Shown here: positions 25,437-34,568 of the stretch, piece after piece
Numbering within the stretch: position 1 is the first letter of the stretch
Layout of the letters: each line of letters starts with the position of its first letter
Source of the DNA: VXMO01 sp965219405
Lineage (GTDB): Bacteria > Chloroflexota > Dehalococcoidia > UBA6926
Direction: 5' to 3'
DNA: 64,000 nucleotides
Assembly (NCBI GenBank): GCA_965219405.1
Contig: OZ244736.1
Span: 248,001-312,000 of the forward strand
Program-made: the position numbers and the translations under genes
Notes under the pieces: generated by a model
Seen by the model: only the letters and a program-made list of their open reading frames with translations
Database searches by the model: none
What the model was told of the DNA's origin: nothing

Positions 25437-26306
25437 GTGACAAGCGCATCTCAGGGCACAGTGCAAATCGTGACCGACAGCACGTCCGACATCAAGCAGG
25501 AGGACGCTGAGCGAGCCGGAATCACAATCGTTCCCGCGTATGTCTTCTTTGGGGAGGAGCAGTTCCGCGACGGTGTCACGATTGGCAGCAGTGAGTTCTA
25601 TCGCCGACTGCAGCAGCGCGGGGTAACGCCCAAGACCGCTCAGCCATCGCCGCAGGACTTCGCGGATGCATTCTCTGCATTGGCGCCCAACGGCCCTGTG
25701 TTGGCGTTAACCGTCTCGTCCAAAATGAGCGGAACGTATAACTCGGCGTTGATTGGCAGGGATATGGCACTAAAGGACCACCCCGATTCGACGATTGAGG
25801 TTGTGGACTCCCTGCTTGTCGCAATGGGCCTCGGGGTTCTCGCGCAGGGCGCGGCGCAAAGGGCGCGGGATGGGATGGGCATCGAGGAACTCGCCGCCTG
25901 GGCGCGGGATACAGCCAGTCGTACCCGCATCTATTTCGCAGTCGATACACTAGAGTACCTGGCGCGCGGCGGCCGAATCGGCAAGGCGCAGCGGTTCCTC
26001 GGGGGACTGCTGAGTGTCAAGCCGGTCCTGGAGTTCCGGGACGGCGAGGTTCATCCGTTGGAGCGTGTACGCTCTCGCGCCAAGGCGCACGCCCTCCTTG
26101 AATCACTCGCGCAAAAGAGTGGCAACCCCGAGCAGCTCGCCTACGCAACCACGACAGATCACGATCGGGCGCGTGAGATGGCTGACCGCGCCATGGAGCG
26201 CCTCAATCTTGATGACGTGCCCGTTTACACCATCGGCGCGGCGGTAGGGACCTACGCGGGGCCGGGGTGCGTCGGTGTTGCAATAGTTTCATCGCCCGGA
26301 CAGTGA
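25437..26306 (+). CDS. DegV-family fatty-acid-binding protein (FakB-like)
   Basis: A 289-residue DegV protein, the fold that binds a fatty acid in characterised FakB proteins and presents it to FakA. The N-terminal strand-loop VTDSTSDIKQEDAERAGI, the TAQPSPQDFADAF segment, the SSKMSGTYNSA loop and the later FAVDTLEYLARGGRIGKAQ block are diagnostic. The GTG start at 25437 has GGAGG 5 nt upstream; an overlapping ATG at 25435 is out of frame. The partner kinase gene is at 13628. recG starts 13 nt after the stop codon, which suggests one transcript. Confidence 0.9.
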   Translation: MTSASQGTVQIVTDSTSDIKQEDAERAGITIVPAYVFFGEEQFRDGVTIGSSEFYRRLQQRGVTPKTAQPSPQDFADAFSALAPNGPVLALTVSSKMSGTYNSALIGRDMALKDHPDSTIEVVDSLLVAMGLGVLAQGAAQRARDGMGIEELAAWARDTASRTRIYFAVDTLEYLARGGRIGKAQRFLGGLLSVKPVLEFRDGEVHPLERVRSRAKAHALLESLAQKSGNPEQLAYATTTDHDRAREMADRAMERLNLDDVPVYTIGAAVGTYAGPGCVGVAIVSSPGQ

Positions 26307-26319
26307 CGGGGATTCGACC

Positions 26320-29016
26320 ATGACACAGGGCCGCTTGCCTGCCGGCCCCAGCCGCGCATCCCAAAACGAATCGTCGTCTGCCCCTGCGGCACATGACGAC
26401 CGTGTCGCGCGCAAAGTGGAAACAATCCGCCACGTTCTACGCCTCGAACGCGACCAGAACCATGCAAACCACGCCGTCATCGGTGGCCTGGACGCGTTCC
26501 TTGAGAGATGGATTGAAGACCCGGACATCAAGCGCACTTTGGAAGACGCGGGCATCGGCTTGCCGGGTTATGACGGCCTGCCGCCGGACGGGCGCGCGGC
26601 GTGGGTGCGCGAGACTTTGGAACGACTGCGCGATTCCGAGCCAGCCACGAAATCAGAGCGGCTTGAGACGGAGAGACCGGACGAACCGTCAGAGAGTCGT
26701 GCCGTTCCACGTGGCCCTGCCGTGACGGACAACGTCGAACGGCAACCGCCTCCGGCGCGCATGGACGTGCCGCCCGACCCGGGGTGGGATCGTGTTCAAC
26801 AAGTCTCGACCACTCGTGTTAGTAGTCCGACGCGTTCTCCGGCAGAGAGAATCGCCCCTCCAAAAACCGCACGGCGCAAAGCCGCGAAGCCCGCGCCAAA
26901 GGTGACGCCGGTCAAGTCGCTCGACGAGCCTTTGGACGCGCCATCTCGCATGAAAGCGGGCCTCAGAAAGTTAGGGGTCGAGACGTATCGCGATGCGTTG
27001 TGGGCGTTTCCGCGGCGGTACGTGCCGGTCTCACCCATCGCTCGGCTGACCTACGGCGAGCAAACAGCGATCTCCGTTCGCGTTGAAAGGGCTGGCGGAG
27101 GCGGTTACACGAGGGGCCGGCAGGTCATGCGCGTCGAGGCGGCGGTCAGCGATGCCACGGGCCAGGTAACGGCGGTGTGGTTCGGCAACCCGTGGGTCAT
27201 GAGGAATCTCAAGAAGGGTTCGCGGTTGCTTCTGATCGGCCGGCTGGGGGAGTATCGCAACCGGGCGCAGTTCCAGGTGGAGACGTACGAGCAGCTTCGG
27301 GCTGAGGACAGGATGGATGCCGGCGAGTTGGTGCCCATCTACCCACTCACCAAGGGCGTGACACAGAGCGGGATGCGGCGTCTGATTGGCCCGGCGGCGG
27401 AACGGGCATTGCCGCTCGTGCAGGAGTTTTTGCCGGATGATGTCATTCGAACGGCGAGACTGCCGGACTTGCGGCAGGCGCTTGGTCTGATCCATCACCC
27501 CTCGGATTTATCTGACGATGAACGAGCACGTCGCCGGCTGGCATTCGACGAACTCTTCTTGCTCCAGCTCGGACTGCTTGAGCGGCGCAGGCACCAGCAG
27601 CGGGAACTCGGCGCGCCGATCCCACGCAGCAACGAGGCCGTGAGCAACGTGCTCAGCGCCCTGCCCTTCACGCTGACGGCCGATCAGGACCACGTGGTGG
27701 AGGAGATCCTGACGGACATCGGCGGGAGCGCGCCGATGATGCGGCTCTTGCAGGGGGACGTTGGCAGTGGCAAGACGGTTGTGGCGGCGCTTGCGCTCGT
27801 GACAGCCGCCGCGAACGGGTTCCAGGGCGCGTTGATGGCGCCGACGGAGGTGCTTGCCGAACAGCATTTCCGCACTCTCACCGGAGTCTTCAGTTACGGA
27901 AACCGTGAGGCGAACGACGGAGGGCCGTATCGGGGATTCAGCGGCATCCTGCCGGACAGACCGCTCCGCATCGCGCGCCTGACAGGCAGCATGGCCGCGG
28001 GGGCGAAGGCCCAACTCCACGAACTCATTGCGCGGGGCGACGTTGACATCGTCATCGGCACGCACGCCCTCATACAGGAGGGGGTCGCGTTCAATAATCT
28101 CGGACTTGCGGTGGTGGACGAGCAGCACCGGTTCGGGGTGGAGCAACGGGCGAAGCTGCGCAACAAGGGGTTCGCGCCGCATCTGCTCGTCATGACGGCG
28201 ACGCCCATTCCACGCACATTGGCGCTCGCCATCTACGGCGATCTGGATGTTTCAACGATCCACGAGATGCCGCCCGGAAGGCCGCCCATCAGAACTGCCA
28301 TCGTCCCGCCACACGAGCGCGAGCGGGCATATGGATTCATCAGGAGAGAGGCGGGAGAGAGGCGGCAATCGTTCGTCATCTGCCCGCTTGTTGAGGAATC
28401 AGAGGCCGTCGCCGCCAAGGCGGCGGTGGCGGAGCATGAGCGGCTCTCTCGGGAGGTCTTTCCTGATCTGAATGTTGGCTTGCTGCATGGGCGGATGAGG
28501 CCGGCTGAGAAGGACCGCGTGATGGAGGAACTCCATGGTGGGGACATCGACGTTCTTGTCTCGACGGCGGTCGTGGAAGTGGGCATCGACGTGCCAAACG
28601 CGACGGTGATGATGATTGACGGAGCGGACCGATTCGGCTTGTCCCAGTTGCACCAGTACCGGGGTCGGGTGGGCCGCGGCACGGAGAACAGCTATTGCAT
28701 CCTCGTCTCCGAGTCCGACACGGAGGAGGTCAACAAACGACTGTCCGTGATGGAGACCACGAGTGACGGATTCAAGGTGGCGGAGGCGGACCTTCAGCTG
28801 CGCGGGCCGGGAGAACTGCTTGGCACGCGGCAGAGCGGGCTGCCGGATCTGCAGGTCGCGACGTTCGCCGATCTGGCTCTTATTGAAGAAGCGCGGCGTC
28901 ATGCTCTGGCCGTCACGGCGGATGACCCGGACTTGTCGCAGGACCAGCACGCGCCGCTGAAAGAGGAACTGCGGCGGTTCTGGGAGCGGGCGAGCGACGC
29001 GCCGGAGGGCGGGTAA
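26320..29016 (+). CDS. recG: ATP-dependent DNA helicase RecG, long form
   Basis: An 898-residue RecG that remodels stalled forks and branched DNA. Walker A GDVGSGKT is at about 480, DEQH at about 599, and the QYRGRVGRG motif VI at about 778. The wedge OB-fold starts near residue 215 (LRKLGVETYRDALWAFPRRY). The first 200 residues are an extra N-terminal part: a helical AVIGGLDAFLERW block and then a Pro/Arg-rich, low-complexity linker. Typical RecG is about 690 residues; long forms with an IGGL-type N-domain are known in Chloroflexota, which supports the taxonomic guess. No frameshift is seen. Confidence 0.95.
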   Translation: MTQGRLPAGPSRASQNESSSAPAAHDDRVARKVETIRHVLRLERDQNHANHAVIGGLDAFLERWIEDPDIKRTLEDAGIGLPGYDGLPPDGRAAWVRETLERLRDSEPATKSERLETERPDEPSESRAVPRGPAVTDNVERQPPPARMDVPPDPGWDRVQQVSTTRVSSPTRSPAERIAPPKTARRKAAKPAPKVTPVKSLDEPLDAPSRMKAGLRKLGVETYRDALWAFPRRYVPVSPIARLTYGEQTAISVRVERAGGGGYTRGRQVMRVEAAVSDATGQVTAVWFGNPWVMRNLKKGSRLLLIGRLGEYRNRAQFQVETYEQLRAEDRMDAGELVPIYPLTKGVTQSGMRRLIGPAAERALPLVQEFLPDDVIRTARLPDLRQALGLIHHPSDLSDDERARRRLAFDELFLLQLGLLERRRHQQRELGAPIPRSNEAVSNVLSALPFTLTADQDHVVEEILTDIGGSAPMMRLLQGDVGSGKTVVAALALVTAAANGFQGALMAPTEVLAEQHFRTLTGVFSYGNREANDGGPYRGFSGILPDRPLRIARLTGSMAAGAKAQLHELIARGDVDIVIGTHALIQEGVAFNNLGLAVVDEQHRFGVEQRAKLRNKGFAPHLLVMTATPIPRTLALAIYGDLDVSTIHEMPPGRPPIRTAIVPPHERERAYGFIRREAGERRQSFVICPLVEESEAVAAKAAVAEHERLSREVFPDLNVGLLHGRMRPAEKDRVMEELHGGDIDVLVSTAVVEVGIDVPNATVMMIDGADRFGLSQLHQYRGRVGRGTENSYCILVSESDTEEVNKRLSVMETTSDGFKVAEADLQLRGPGELLGTRQSGLPDLQVATFADLALIEEARRHALAVTADDPDLSQDQHAPLKEELRRFWERASDAPEGG

Positions 29017-29084
29017 CTGCGTTACGGCTCTCGGACAGACGGAACCTGCGGGGGAATGACGGGTGGTGGCATACTTTAAGTCCC

Positions 29085-30749
29085 ATGATTAAGGACACTA
29101 TCTCCGATATGCTCTCTGAGGCGTTGCGCCGTGCGCAGGCCGACGGGGCGCTGCCTGCCCTTGAGCACCAGGATCCCGCCGTCGAGCGGCCCCAGAACCA
29201 GGAACACGGCGACTACGCTTCCAGCCTGCCGCTCAAGATGGCGCGATCTGCGCGGATGTCTCCACTGGCCATCGCAGAGATCCTGCGAGAACGCCTGCCG
29301 GAACAAGAGGAGGTCACCTCCGTAACCGTCGCGCCGCCCGGATTCGTCAATTTCGGGCTGGATAGCCGCTGGATCATGCAGCAGGTCGGCACGGTTCTCG
29401 CCGAGGGAGACCGATTCGGACACGGAACGAGCGGCGCGGGCGTCAACGCGCAGGTTGAGTTCGTCAGCGTCAATCCGACTGGCCCCGTTCACGTCGGCCA
29501 CGGTCGTGGCGCGGTACAGGGCAGCGCAGTCGCGAACGTGCTGGAGGCGTCGGGCTACACGGTGCAGCGCGAGTACTACGTGAATGACGCCGGCAGCCAG
29601 ATGGACAACTTTTTTGAGTCCCTCCACGCGCGGTATCTGCAGGCGCTGGGGAGGGATGCTGAGTTGCCCACGGAGGGCTACCACGGCGCGTATATGGTTG
29701 AGCTTGGTCAGGGGATGGCGTCAGAGTTTGGCGAGCAGTACGTCGGGGGCGAGGACGCCGCTCGTCAGTTAGGCGAAATCGGCATGGCGCGGATGATCGA
29801 TTCCATCCGCGAGGACCTCGAGCGCATCGACGTTCGCTTCGACCGCTGGTTCAGCGAGCGATCCCTGTTTGCGGACGGGACGTATGAAAAGGCGATCGAC
29901 GAGGTGCGCGAAAACGGCTACACGGCTGAGCGCGAGGGCGCTGTGTGGTTCACGGGCACCGACCTGGGAGACGAGCGCGACAGCGTGCTGGTGCGGCAGA
30001 CAGGCGCGCCAACGTATTTCGCTTCAGACATCGCCTACCACTACGACAAGTTCCTGGGCCGCAGCTTTGACCGCGTCATCAATGTATGGGGCGCGGACCA
30101 CCAGGGGCACGTGCCACGCATGAAGGCGGTGGTCAAGGCATTGGGCGTGGACCCGGAGAGGTTGCAATTCATCCTCGTTCAGCTCGTCACGCTGAAGCGC
30201 GGCGACGAAATCGTACGGGTGTCCAAGCGGACGGGTGACATCATCACGTTGGCGGAGGTGATCAGTGAGGTGGGCCCGGATGCCTGCCGTTATTTCTTCC
30301 TGGCGCGGTCGGCTGACTCACAGATGGATTTCGATCTCGAGTTGGCCAAGAAAGAGGCGCCGGACAACCCCGTCTACTACATCCAGTACGCCTTTGCCCG
30401 TATCTCATCCATCCTTCGCAATGCACGCGAGAGCGGTATCGACCCTGACGATATGTCGCAGGAGGCGGACTTCGATGCGCTGACCGAAGAATCGGAACTC
30501 CAACTGGCTCGCACGATGCTGCGCTTTCCCGAAGTCGTTGAACTGGCGGCGCGCAACCTTGAGCCACACCATCTGCCGCACTATGCCTATGAACTCGCCA
30601 CGGCATTTCACGATTTCTATACGAAGCACCGCGTTTTGGGAGAAGAGCCCCGCGTGACGCTGGCGCGGCTGCGGCTCACGCAGGCGGCTGGGACAGTGTT
30701 GCGAAACGCTCTGACGCTGATGGGGATGACCGCGCCGGAATCCATGTAG
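29085..30749 (+). CDS. argS: Arginyl-tRNA synthetase
   Basis: A 554-residue class I synthetase charging tRNA-Arg. An N-terminal additional domain (ALEHQDPAVERPQNQEHGDYA) precedes VNPTGPVHVGHGRGA, the HIGH signature at about 136. The KMSK loop is degenerate (VRVSKRTGDIITL), as in many ArgRS. The C-terminal anticodon domain contains LPHYAYELATAFHDFY. Length is normal. A single tRNA-Arg(TCG) gene lies 2 kb downstream, probably by coincidence. Confidence 0.95.
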   Translation: MIKDTISDMLSEALRRAQADGALPALEHQDPAVERPQNQEHGDYASSLPLKMARSARMSPLAIAEILRERLPEQEEVTSVTVAPPGFVNFGLDSRWIMQQVGTVLAEGDRFGHGTSGAGVNAQVEFVSVNPTGPVHVGHGRGAVQGSAVANVLEASGYTVQREYYVNDAGSQMDNFFESLHARYLQALGRDAELPTEGYHGAYMVELGQGMASEFGEQYVGGEDAARQLGEIGMARMIDSIREDLERIDVRFDRWFSERSLFADGTYEKAIDEVRENGYTAEREGAVWFTGTDLGDERDSVLVRQTGAPTYFASDIAYHYDKFLGRSFDRVINVWGADHQGHVPRMKAVVKALGVDPERLQFILVQLVTLKRGDEIVRVSKRTGDIITLAEVISEVGPDACRYFFLARSADSQMDFDLELAKKEAPDNPVYYIQYAFARISSILRNARESGIDPDDMSQEADFDALTEESELQLARTMLRFPEVVELAARNLEPHHLPHYAYELATAFHDFYTKHRVLGEEPRVTLARLRLTQAAGTVLRNALTLMGMTAPESM

Positions 30750-30788
30750 ACCGCCCTTCCTCCCCCTATAACTTTGCATAACTAGGTA

Positions 30789-30817
30789 TTGACCCCTGTC
30801 TATAAGCGGTTCATTAT
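30789..30817 (+). promoter_or_regulatory. Sigma70-type promoter for the peptide-binding lipoprotein
   Basis: TTGACC (30789-30794) and CATTAT (30812-30817) have the ideal 17-nt spacing. The ATG at 30862 follows with GGGGGAGGAG between. This is the best plus-strand promoter in the window. Confidence 0.6.
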
Positions 30818-30861
30818 CGTCTAGTAGTAATAGCCTTGTAGACGGGGGAGGAGTCTGGCTA

Positions 30862-32652
30862 ATGACGAATCGCATCATTTTTACGTTGCTCGCGCTGATG
30901 GCGGCAGCGTTCCTTGTGGTCGCTGCGGCGTGCGGAACAACATCGGAGGATGACGAAACCGACACGTCCACTGACACGTCCGGCGAAGACACGTCCACGG
31001 ATGACGATATGGACGATGACATGGACCATGACATGGACGACGACATGGTCGACGACATGATGACCCACTCCATCAGCGGCGTGCCGATTGACTCGAACGC
31101 CGTATATGGTGGGACGCTGATCATCGCGACCACGTCCGAAGGCCCGACGTTCAGCAACTGGGAGGAGGCAGCCGGGAGCGCGCCGCATTATGGCCACCCG
31201 GTGGGCAACATGCTGGTCTCCAAGCAGGACTGGGGCGACAAGCAGGACTTCAATGACGCAGCCTACTGGACCATCGTCCCGGACCTGGCCACCAGCTGGG
31301 AGCAGGCACCAGACGGCCTGACATGGACGTTCAACATTCGCGACGGCATCAACTTCTCAGATGGCGTGCAGTTCACGTGCGCGGATGTGGAATGGGCCTA
31401 TGACACGCTTCGCACAGGAGACGGGTTGCTTCGTAACCCGCGCTCGGCGCACTTCGCATCCCTGACGGACGTTTCCTGCGCAGACGACCTGACGGCGATT
31501 TTCCACCTGGAACGCCCGAAGCCCTCGCTTTTGGAAGTGATTGGGTTGCCGTATCACGTCATGAAGCCCAAGCACCTCTATGCGGAAGACACGAACAAGA
31601 TGCGGGAGGATCCGCCAATCGGAACCGGCCCGTTCGTGGTGGCGGACTGGCTCCCCGGTGAGAAGATGGTCATGGAGCGCAAGGATGACTACTGGGATCA
31701 GCCGTTCCCGTACCTTGACTCGATTGAAATTCTGATCCTCAACAACCCGTCGCAGGTTGCCGGCCTTCGTTCCGGCCGCATCCACATCGGCGGCAGCGCC
31801 GGCGGATGGAGCGGGGCGAATGCAAACACCCTGCTGCGCGAGTGCGACGTCTGCCAGAAGTGGGCCTCCGCAATTCACCCCGGCATGATGTTCTCCGTCA
31901 TCCCGAACTTCAATCGTGAGCCGTGGAACACCCAGGAAGTGCGTGATGCCATCAGCCTTGCGATTGACCGAAATCGCCTCATCAAGCTGGGCTACAACGA
32001 CTGGATCGCCCCCGGAACCGGCGGGCCGTTCCTGCCTGGCAGCGCCTTCGCGATGCCGGAGGAGCGCCTGAAGGCTATCCCGGGCCACGACTACAGCGAT
32101 CCCGAGGCGAACAAGGACCGCGCACGCCAGATCCTGGCCGACGCGGGCTATGAGCCGGGCGAGCTGCAGGCCACGATGATCTATGCACCGTTCTACGGCG
32201 TGTACGCGCCCACCGTGCTTGAAGACCTCAATGAGGTCGGCATCTCCGTTGAAAGCGGAGAGATGGAAACCGGCAACTACTACACGCGCATGAACGCCGG
32301 CGACTTCGACCTGGGCGGCCACGCGGGATGGATTGGCGGGTTTGACCCGGACTTCATCCTGTATGAGTACTTCTACTCCGGCTCCGGCAGGAACTACGGA
32401 CAGTACTCCAACCCCGAGCTGGACAGGCTGATCGACGCGCAGTCCGTGGAGCTTGACCCTGAACAGCGACGCGAGTTGGCGTGGCAGGCCGGTGAGATCG
32501 TCCTGCGCGACCAGGTTCGCACGATGGGCGGCTTCCAGTTGGCGATTCCGGTCTTCTCCGATCTGGTCGCCGGTGTGATGCCGACGGTGCCGTCACAGTC
32601 CTACGGCAACTTCTACCGCCACGCGCACACCTACCTGCTGGAGGACAACTAA
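30862..32652 (+). CDS. ABC transporter substrate-binding lipoprotein (family 5, oligopeptide/nickel type)
   Basis: A 596-residue solute-binding lipoprotein. A 23-residue signal peptide ends at the lipobox VAAAC (Cys24). Then comes an acidic linker (about residues 29-66) made of Thr/Ser/Asp followed by repeats of D-D-D-M and D-H-D-M type. The mature domain begins near YGGTLIIATT and continues with WTFNIRDGINFSDG and the RDAISLAIDRN signature of the DppA/OppA family. The Met/Asp linker could bind cations or just be a spacer; this is not shown. Its own permeases are not adjacent, but a DppB/DppC pair lies at 62048. Gene expression is likely strong: a good promoter, ribosome site and perfect terminator. 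Confidence 0.92.
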   Translation: MTNRIIFTLLALMAAAFLVVAAACGTTSEDDETDTSTDTSGEDTSTDDDMDDDMDHDMDDDMVDDMMTHSISGVPIDSNAVYGGTLIIATTSEGPTFSNWEEAAGSAPHYGHPVGNMLVSKQDWGDKQDFNDAAYWTIVPDLATSWEQAPDGLTWTFNIRDGINFSDGVQFTCADVEWAYDTLRTGDGLLRNPRSAHFASLTDVSCADDLTAIFHLERPKPSLLEVIGLPYHVMKPKHLYAEDTNKMREDPPIGTGPFVVADWLPGEKMVMERKDDYWDQPFPYLDSIEILILNNPSQVAGLRSGRIHIGGSAGGWSGANANTLLRECDVCQKWASAIHPGMMFSVIPNFNREPWNTQEVRDAISLAIDRNRLIKLGYNDWIAPGTGGPFLPGSAFAMPEERLKAIPGHDYSDPEANKDRARQILADAGYEPGELQATMIYAPFYGVYAPTVLEDLNEVGISVESGEMETGNYYTRMNAGDFDLGGHAGWIGGFDPDFILYEYFYSGSGRNYGQYSNPELDRLIDAQSVELDPEQRRELAWQAGEIVLRDQVRTMGGFQLAIPVFSDLVAGVMPTVPSQSYGNFYRHAHTYLLEDN

Positions 32653-32713
32653 TTCAAACAGACAACCCGACAGGACACGAGCCATCGAAGGCTCGCAGAG
32701 TGATCGAGTTGAA

Positions 32714-32755
32714 GGGGGCGCCCACCGCGGTGGGCGCCCCCAAGTGTTTTTGTTC
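32714..32755 (+). terminator. Rho-independent terminator
   Basis: GGGGGCGCCCACC and its exact complement GGTGGGCGCCCCC form a perfect stem, followed by AAGTGTTTTTG. It lies 60 nt after the lipoprotein stop codon and ahead of tRNA-Arg. Confidence 0.9.
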
Positions 32756-32780
32756 GGGTAGGATAGATATCAATGACGGT

Positions 32781-32857
32781 GCGCCCGTAGCTCAGTGGAT
32801 TAGAGCATCGGTCTTCGGAACCGAGGGTCGCGGGTTCGAATCCTGCCGGGCGCGCCA
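32781..32857 (+). tRNA. tRNA-Arg (anticodon TCG)
   Basis: A complete cloverleaf: acceptor GCGCCCG pairs with CGGGCGC, the D arm has AGCTCAGTGGATTAGAG, and the anticodon loop CTTCGGA gives TCG. GGTTCGAATCC forms the T arm, and CCA is encoded. It reads CGA and, with wobble, other CGN codons. An AT-rich islet with toxin-antitoxin genes follows within 1 kb, as is common beside tRNA genes, but no integrase or duplicated 3' end was found. Confidence 0.97.
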
Positions 32858-32959
32858 CCTCTGCCAACGAACCCTGCCAATCCCAGCTTGACACCGGTCA
32901 GTCCCCTGTGTTCCGGTCACCGGACTGAGGGGTCTACAGACTCGGGGGGAAGGCAAGGA

Positions 32960-33235
32960 ATGAGCTACGACATTGAACATAGCGGGCTACACGAACTCTT
33001 CTTTTTGGACGGCATCGCCGCCGCCGCTGACAAGGCATTGCAACTGCTTGAAGAGGCTATCGTGAGTCAGCAAACCCTCCTGCAAGAGAGCGTGGCCGAC
33101 ATGGACTCGAGTGCCAGCGACTATGCCTATGCGCTTGGTGATATCAGGGTACTCAAGGACGCAGCCGACGACGTCAGGCTAGCCGCAAGACGTGTAATTG
33201 TCGCCCGTTCATCAATCGGCGCTCGGATAAGCTGA
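32960..33235 (+). CDS. Small hypothetical protein
   Basis: A 91-residue acidic, helical protein (MSYDIEHSGLHELFF, then DKALQLLEEAIVSQQ and DDVRLAARRVIVAR). It has no cysteines, membrane segment or known motif. The ATG at 32960 follows AAGGCAAGGA. The alternating charge and Leu/Ala pattern suggests a helical bundle or coiled-coil. It lies between tRNA-Arg and the degenerate toxin-antitoxin locus and may be part of the same islet. Function unknown. Confidence 0.5.
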   Translation: MSYDIEHSGLHELFFLDGIAAAADKALQLLEEAIVSQQTLLQESVADMDSSASDYAYALGDIRVLKDAADDVRLAARRVIVARSSIGARIS

Positions 33236-33333
33236 CACGTGCAGGCGAGCCATCGCACCATGGCAAGCATCGGCTACACATGGGGCGGATAGGGCGAATG
33301 CTGGGGTGAGGGGTTAGGGAGCTATCTCAGAAC

Positions 33334-33765
33334 TCAATGTGTGGCCACAGTGAGTTTGGGCATGGCCAGCGGACTGCTAGCACTTGCGATGTAATGGAGC
33401 TGCGTAGGGTTCAAAACTATTCTGCTCTCAAGTCGTGGTAGGACAACCGCGAGGACGCGAAGCTGTTCTCGAATGGACATCTTGCCATCTGGCCTAATCA
33501 CCCAAACAGTTCTAGCTCTTTGGCTCCCTTCCCGTAACAATCGTCTATGTCGTCTGTTGTCTGCATGAATCTGTCAAATGCCATCTTCGTTTCGGCACCA
33601 TTCCAGGATTTCATCATCAGATGTTCCGGGGCGGCCGAAAATGTCCAGAACTGATTGGATCGGAATTCCAACGTGCCCCAATGCGTGAGCAACTGGTCTT
33701 GCCAAAGATTCATCCAAGGCGTATTGAGGATTAGGCAGCGGAACGGAGCTGAGATTCCCAAGCAA
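33334..33765 (-). pseudogene. DUF5615 PIN-like toxin interrupted by one in-frame TGA
   Basis: Read through, this frame gives about 143 codons. YALDESLARPVAHALGH and then FGRPGTSDDEILEWCRNEDG match the N-terminal half of DUF5615 (Mut7-C-like) PIN toxins. After a TGA at 33574-33576 the same frame continues with ADNRRHRRLLREGSQRAR, then TVWVIRPDGKMSIREQLR, the expected second half. No frame change is needed, so a single nonsense change where a Trp or similar residue would sit explains the break. The ATG at 33765 overlaps the antitoxin gene by 35 nt; a later start is possible. As sequenced, only a truncated product would be made. Confidence 0.65.
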
Positions 33766-34426
33766 GTGCGGCCCCCAACTGATCCGCAGTAATATCGTAG
33801 GCCCTTTGCACGAACTCTTTCGAATCGCCAGCGTTTATAGCTCCCACAACCGACTGGGTTGGAATTCGTGTACCCGCTATGCATGGCGCACCAAACTGGA
33901 TTTGTGGATGCAGTATCACGTGTGGTGAGGGTTCCCACCATCCAGCTACGTTGCTGTCTTGCTCAAACCCTAAGCCATGAACAGGGATAATTAGATCACG
34001 CAATATGTCAAATGCAAGTTGCCCATGTCGACTAGCTGCTATTAGTCGCCTAGACCACTCGGTAAAGATATCGCCGGAACCACTCCAGATGTGCAATGTA
34101 GCAAAGGGTTTTCTCGCAGTCGTATTTTTCTTAAGCCAGTTCTCTCCGTCTCGTATCTTCGGCCAAGAAACCCCGGCACCGCGCAAGGCAGAGATGACTC
34201 GCATGGAAATAAGATCTTCGAAATCAATCAAGATGTCCTTCCCTGGGATACCCTGATATGAATCTCCAGCTACGCCAGTTCGTATCCATCTGAGCATCTT
34301 GGCCGTAGGTAGGTTCAAGCTGGTTTCCGAGGGCATAGTGGCTCGGACATAAAGCGCGGCATCCAGTGCCAAATACATGCCCCGATATGCTTCCTGCAGT
34401 GATCGCTCCCGCGCCGCCGTTGCCAT
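33731..34426 (-). CDS. DUF433 antitoxin with MerR-like N-terminal domain
   Basis: A 231-residue protein whose C-terminal 60 residues are a DUF433 domain (GAPCIAGTRIPTQSVVGAI, then YDITADQLGAALAWE). DUF433 is the usual antitoxin partner of DUF5615 PIN-like toxins. The N-terminal part (AKMLRWIRTGV, FEDLISMRVISALRGAGVS) looks like a winged/MerR-type DNA-binding segment, which would allow autoregulation. ATG 34426 has GGAGG 5 nt upstream. It is AT-rich relative to the surrounding genes, suggesting transfer, and overlaps the damaged toxin gene. Confidence 0.75.
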   Translation of the reverse strand: MATAARERSLQEAYRGMYLALDAALYVRATMPSETSLNLPTAKMLRWIRTGVAGDSYQGIPGKDILIDFEDLISMRVISALRGAGVSWPKIRDGENWLKKNTTARKPFATLHIWSGSGDIFTEWSRRLIAASRHGQLAFDILRDLIIPVHGLGFEQDSNVAGWWEPSPHVILHPQIQFGAPCIAGTRIPTQSVVGAINAGDSKEFVQRAYDITADQLGAALAWESQLRSAA

Positions 34427-34568
34427 CTCTCCCTCCAACGTGTGGCCATTGAATACGCTAACGTTACCAGCCTAACGCTTTTGCCTGCGTGTGTGCTCCT
34501 TTGAATCCGCACCCCCTCCCCAATCCCCTATACTGTCTGGACGGGATATCACAAGGGAGACTCTGAGG

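Noticed and set aside
24378..25466. 362-codon minus-strand ORF
   Set aside because: Opposite the amidohydrolase with metal motifs; no recognisable motif in the shadow.
33574..33576. TGA recoded as an amino acid (selenocysteine or Trp)
   Set aside because: No SECIS-like hairpin follows this TGA, and many intact genes here end with TGA, so recoding is not supported.
32781..34440. Integrated element at tRNA-Arg
   Set aside because: The AT-rich islet follows the tRNA, but no integrase gene and no duplicated tRNA 3' end was found.
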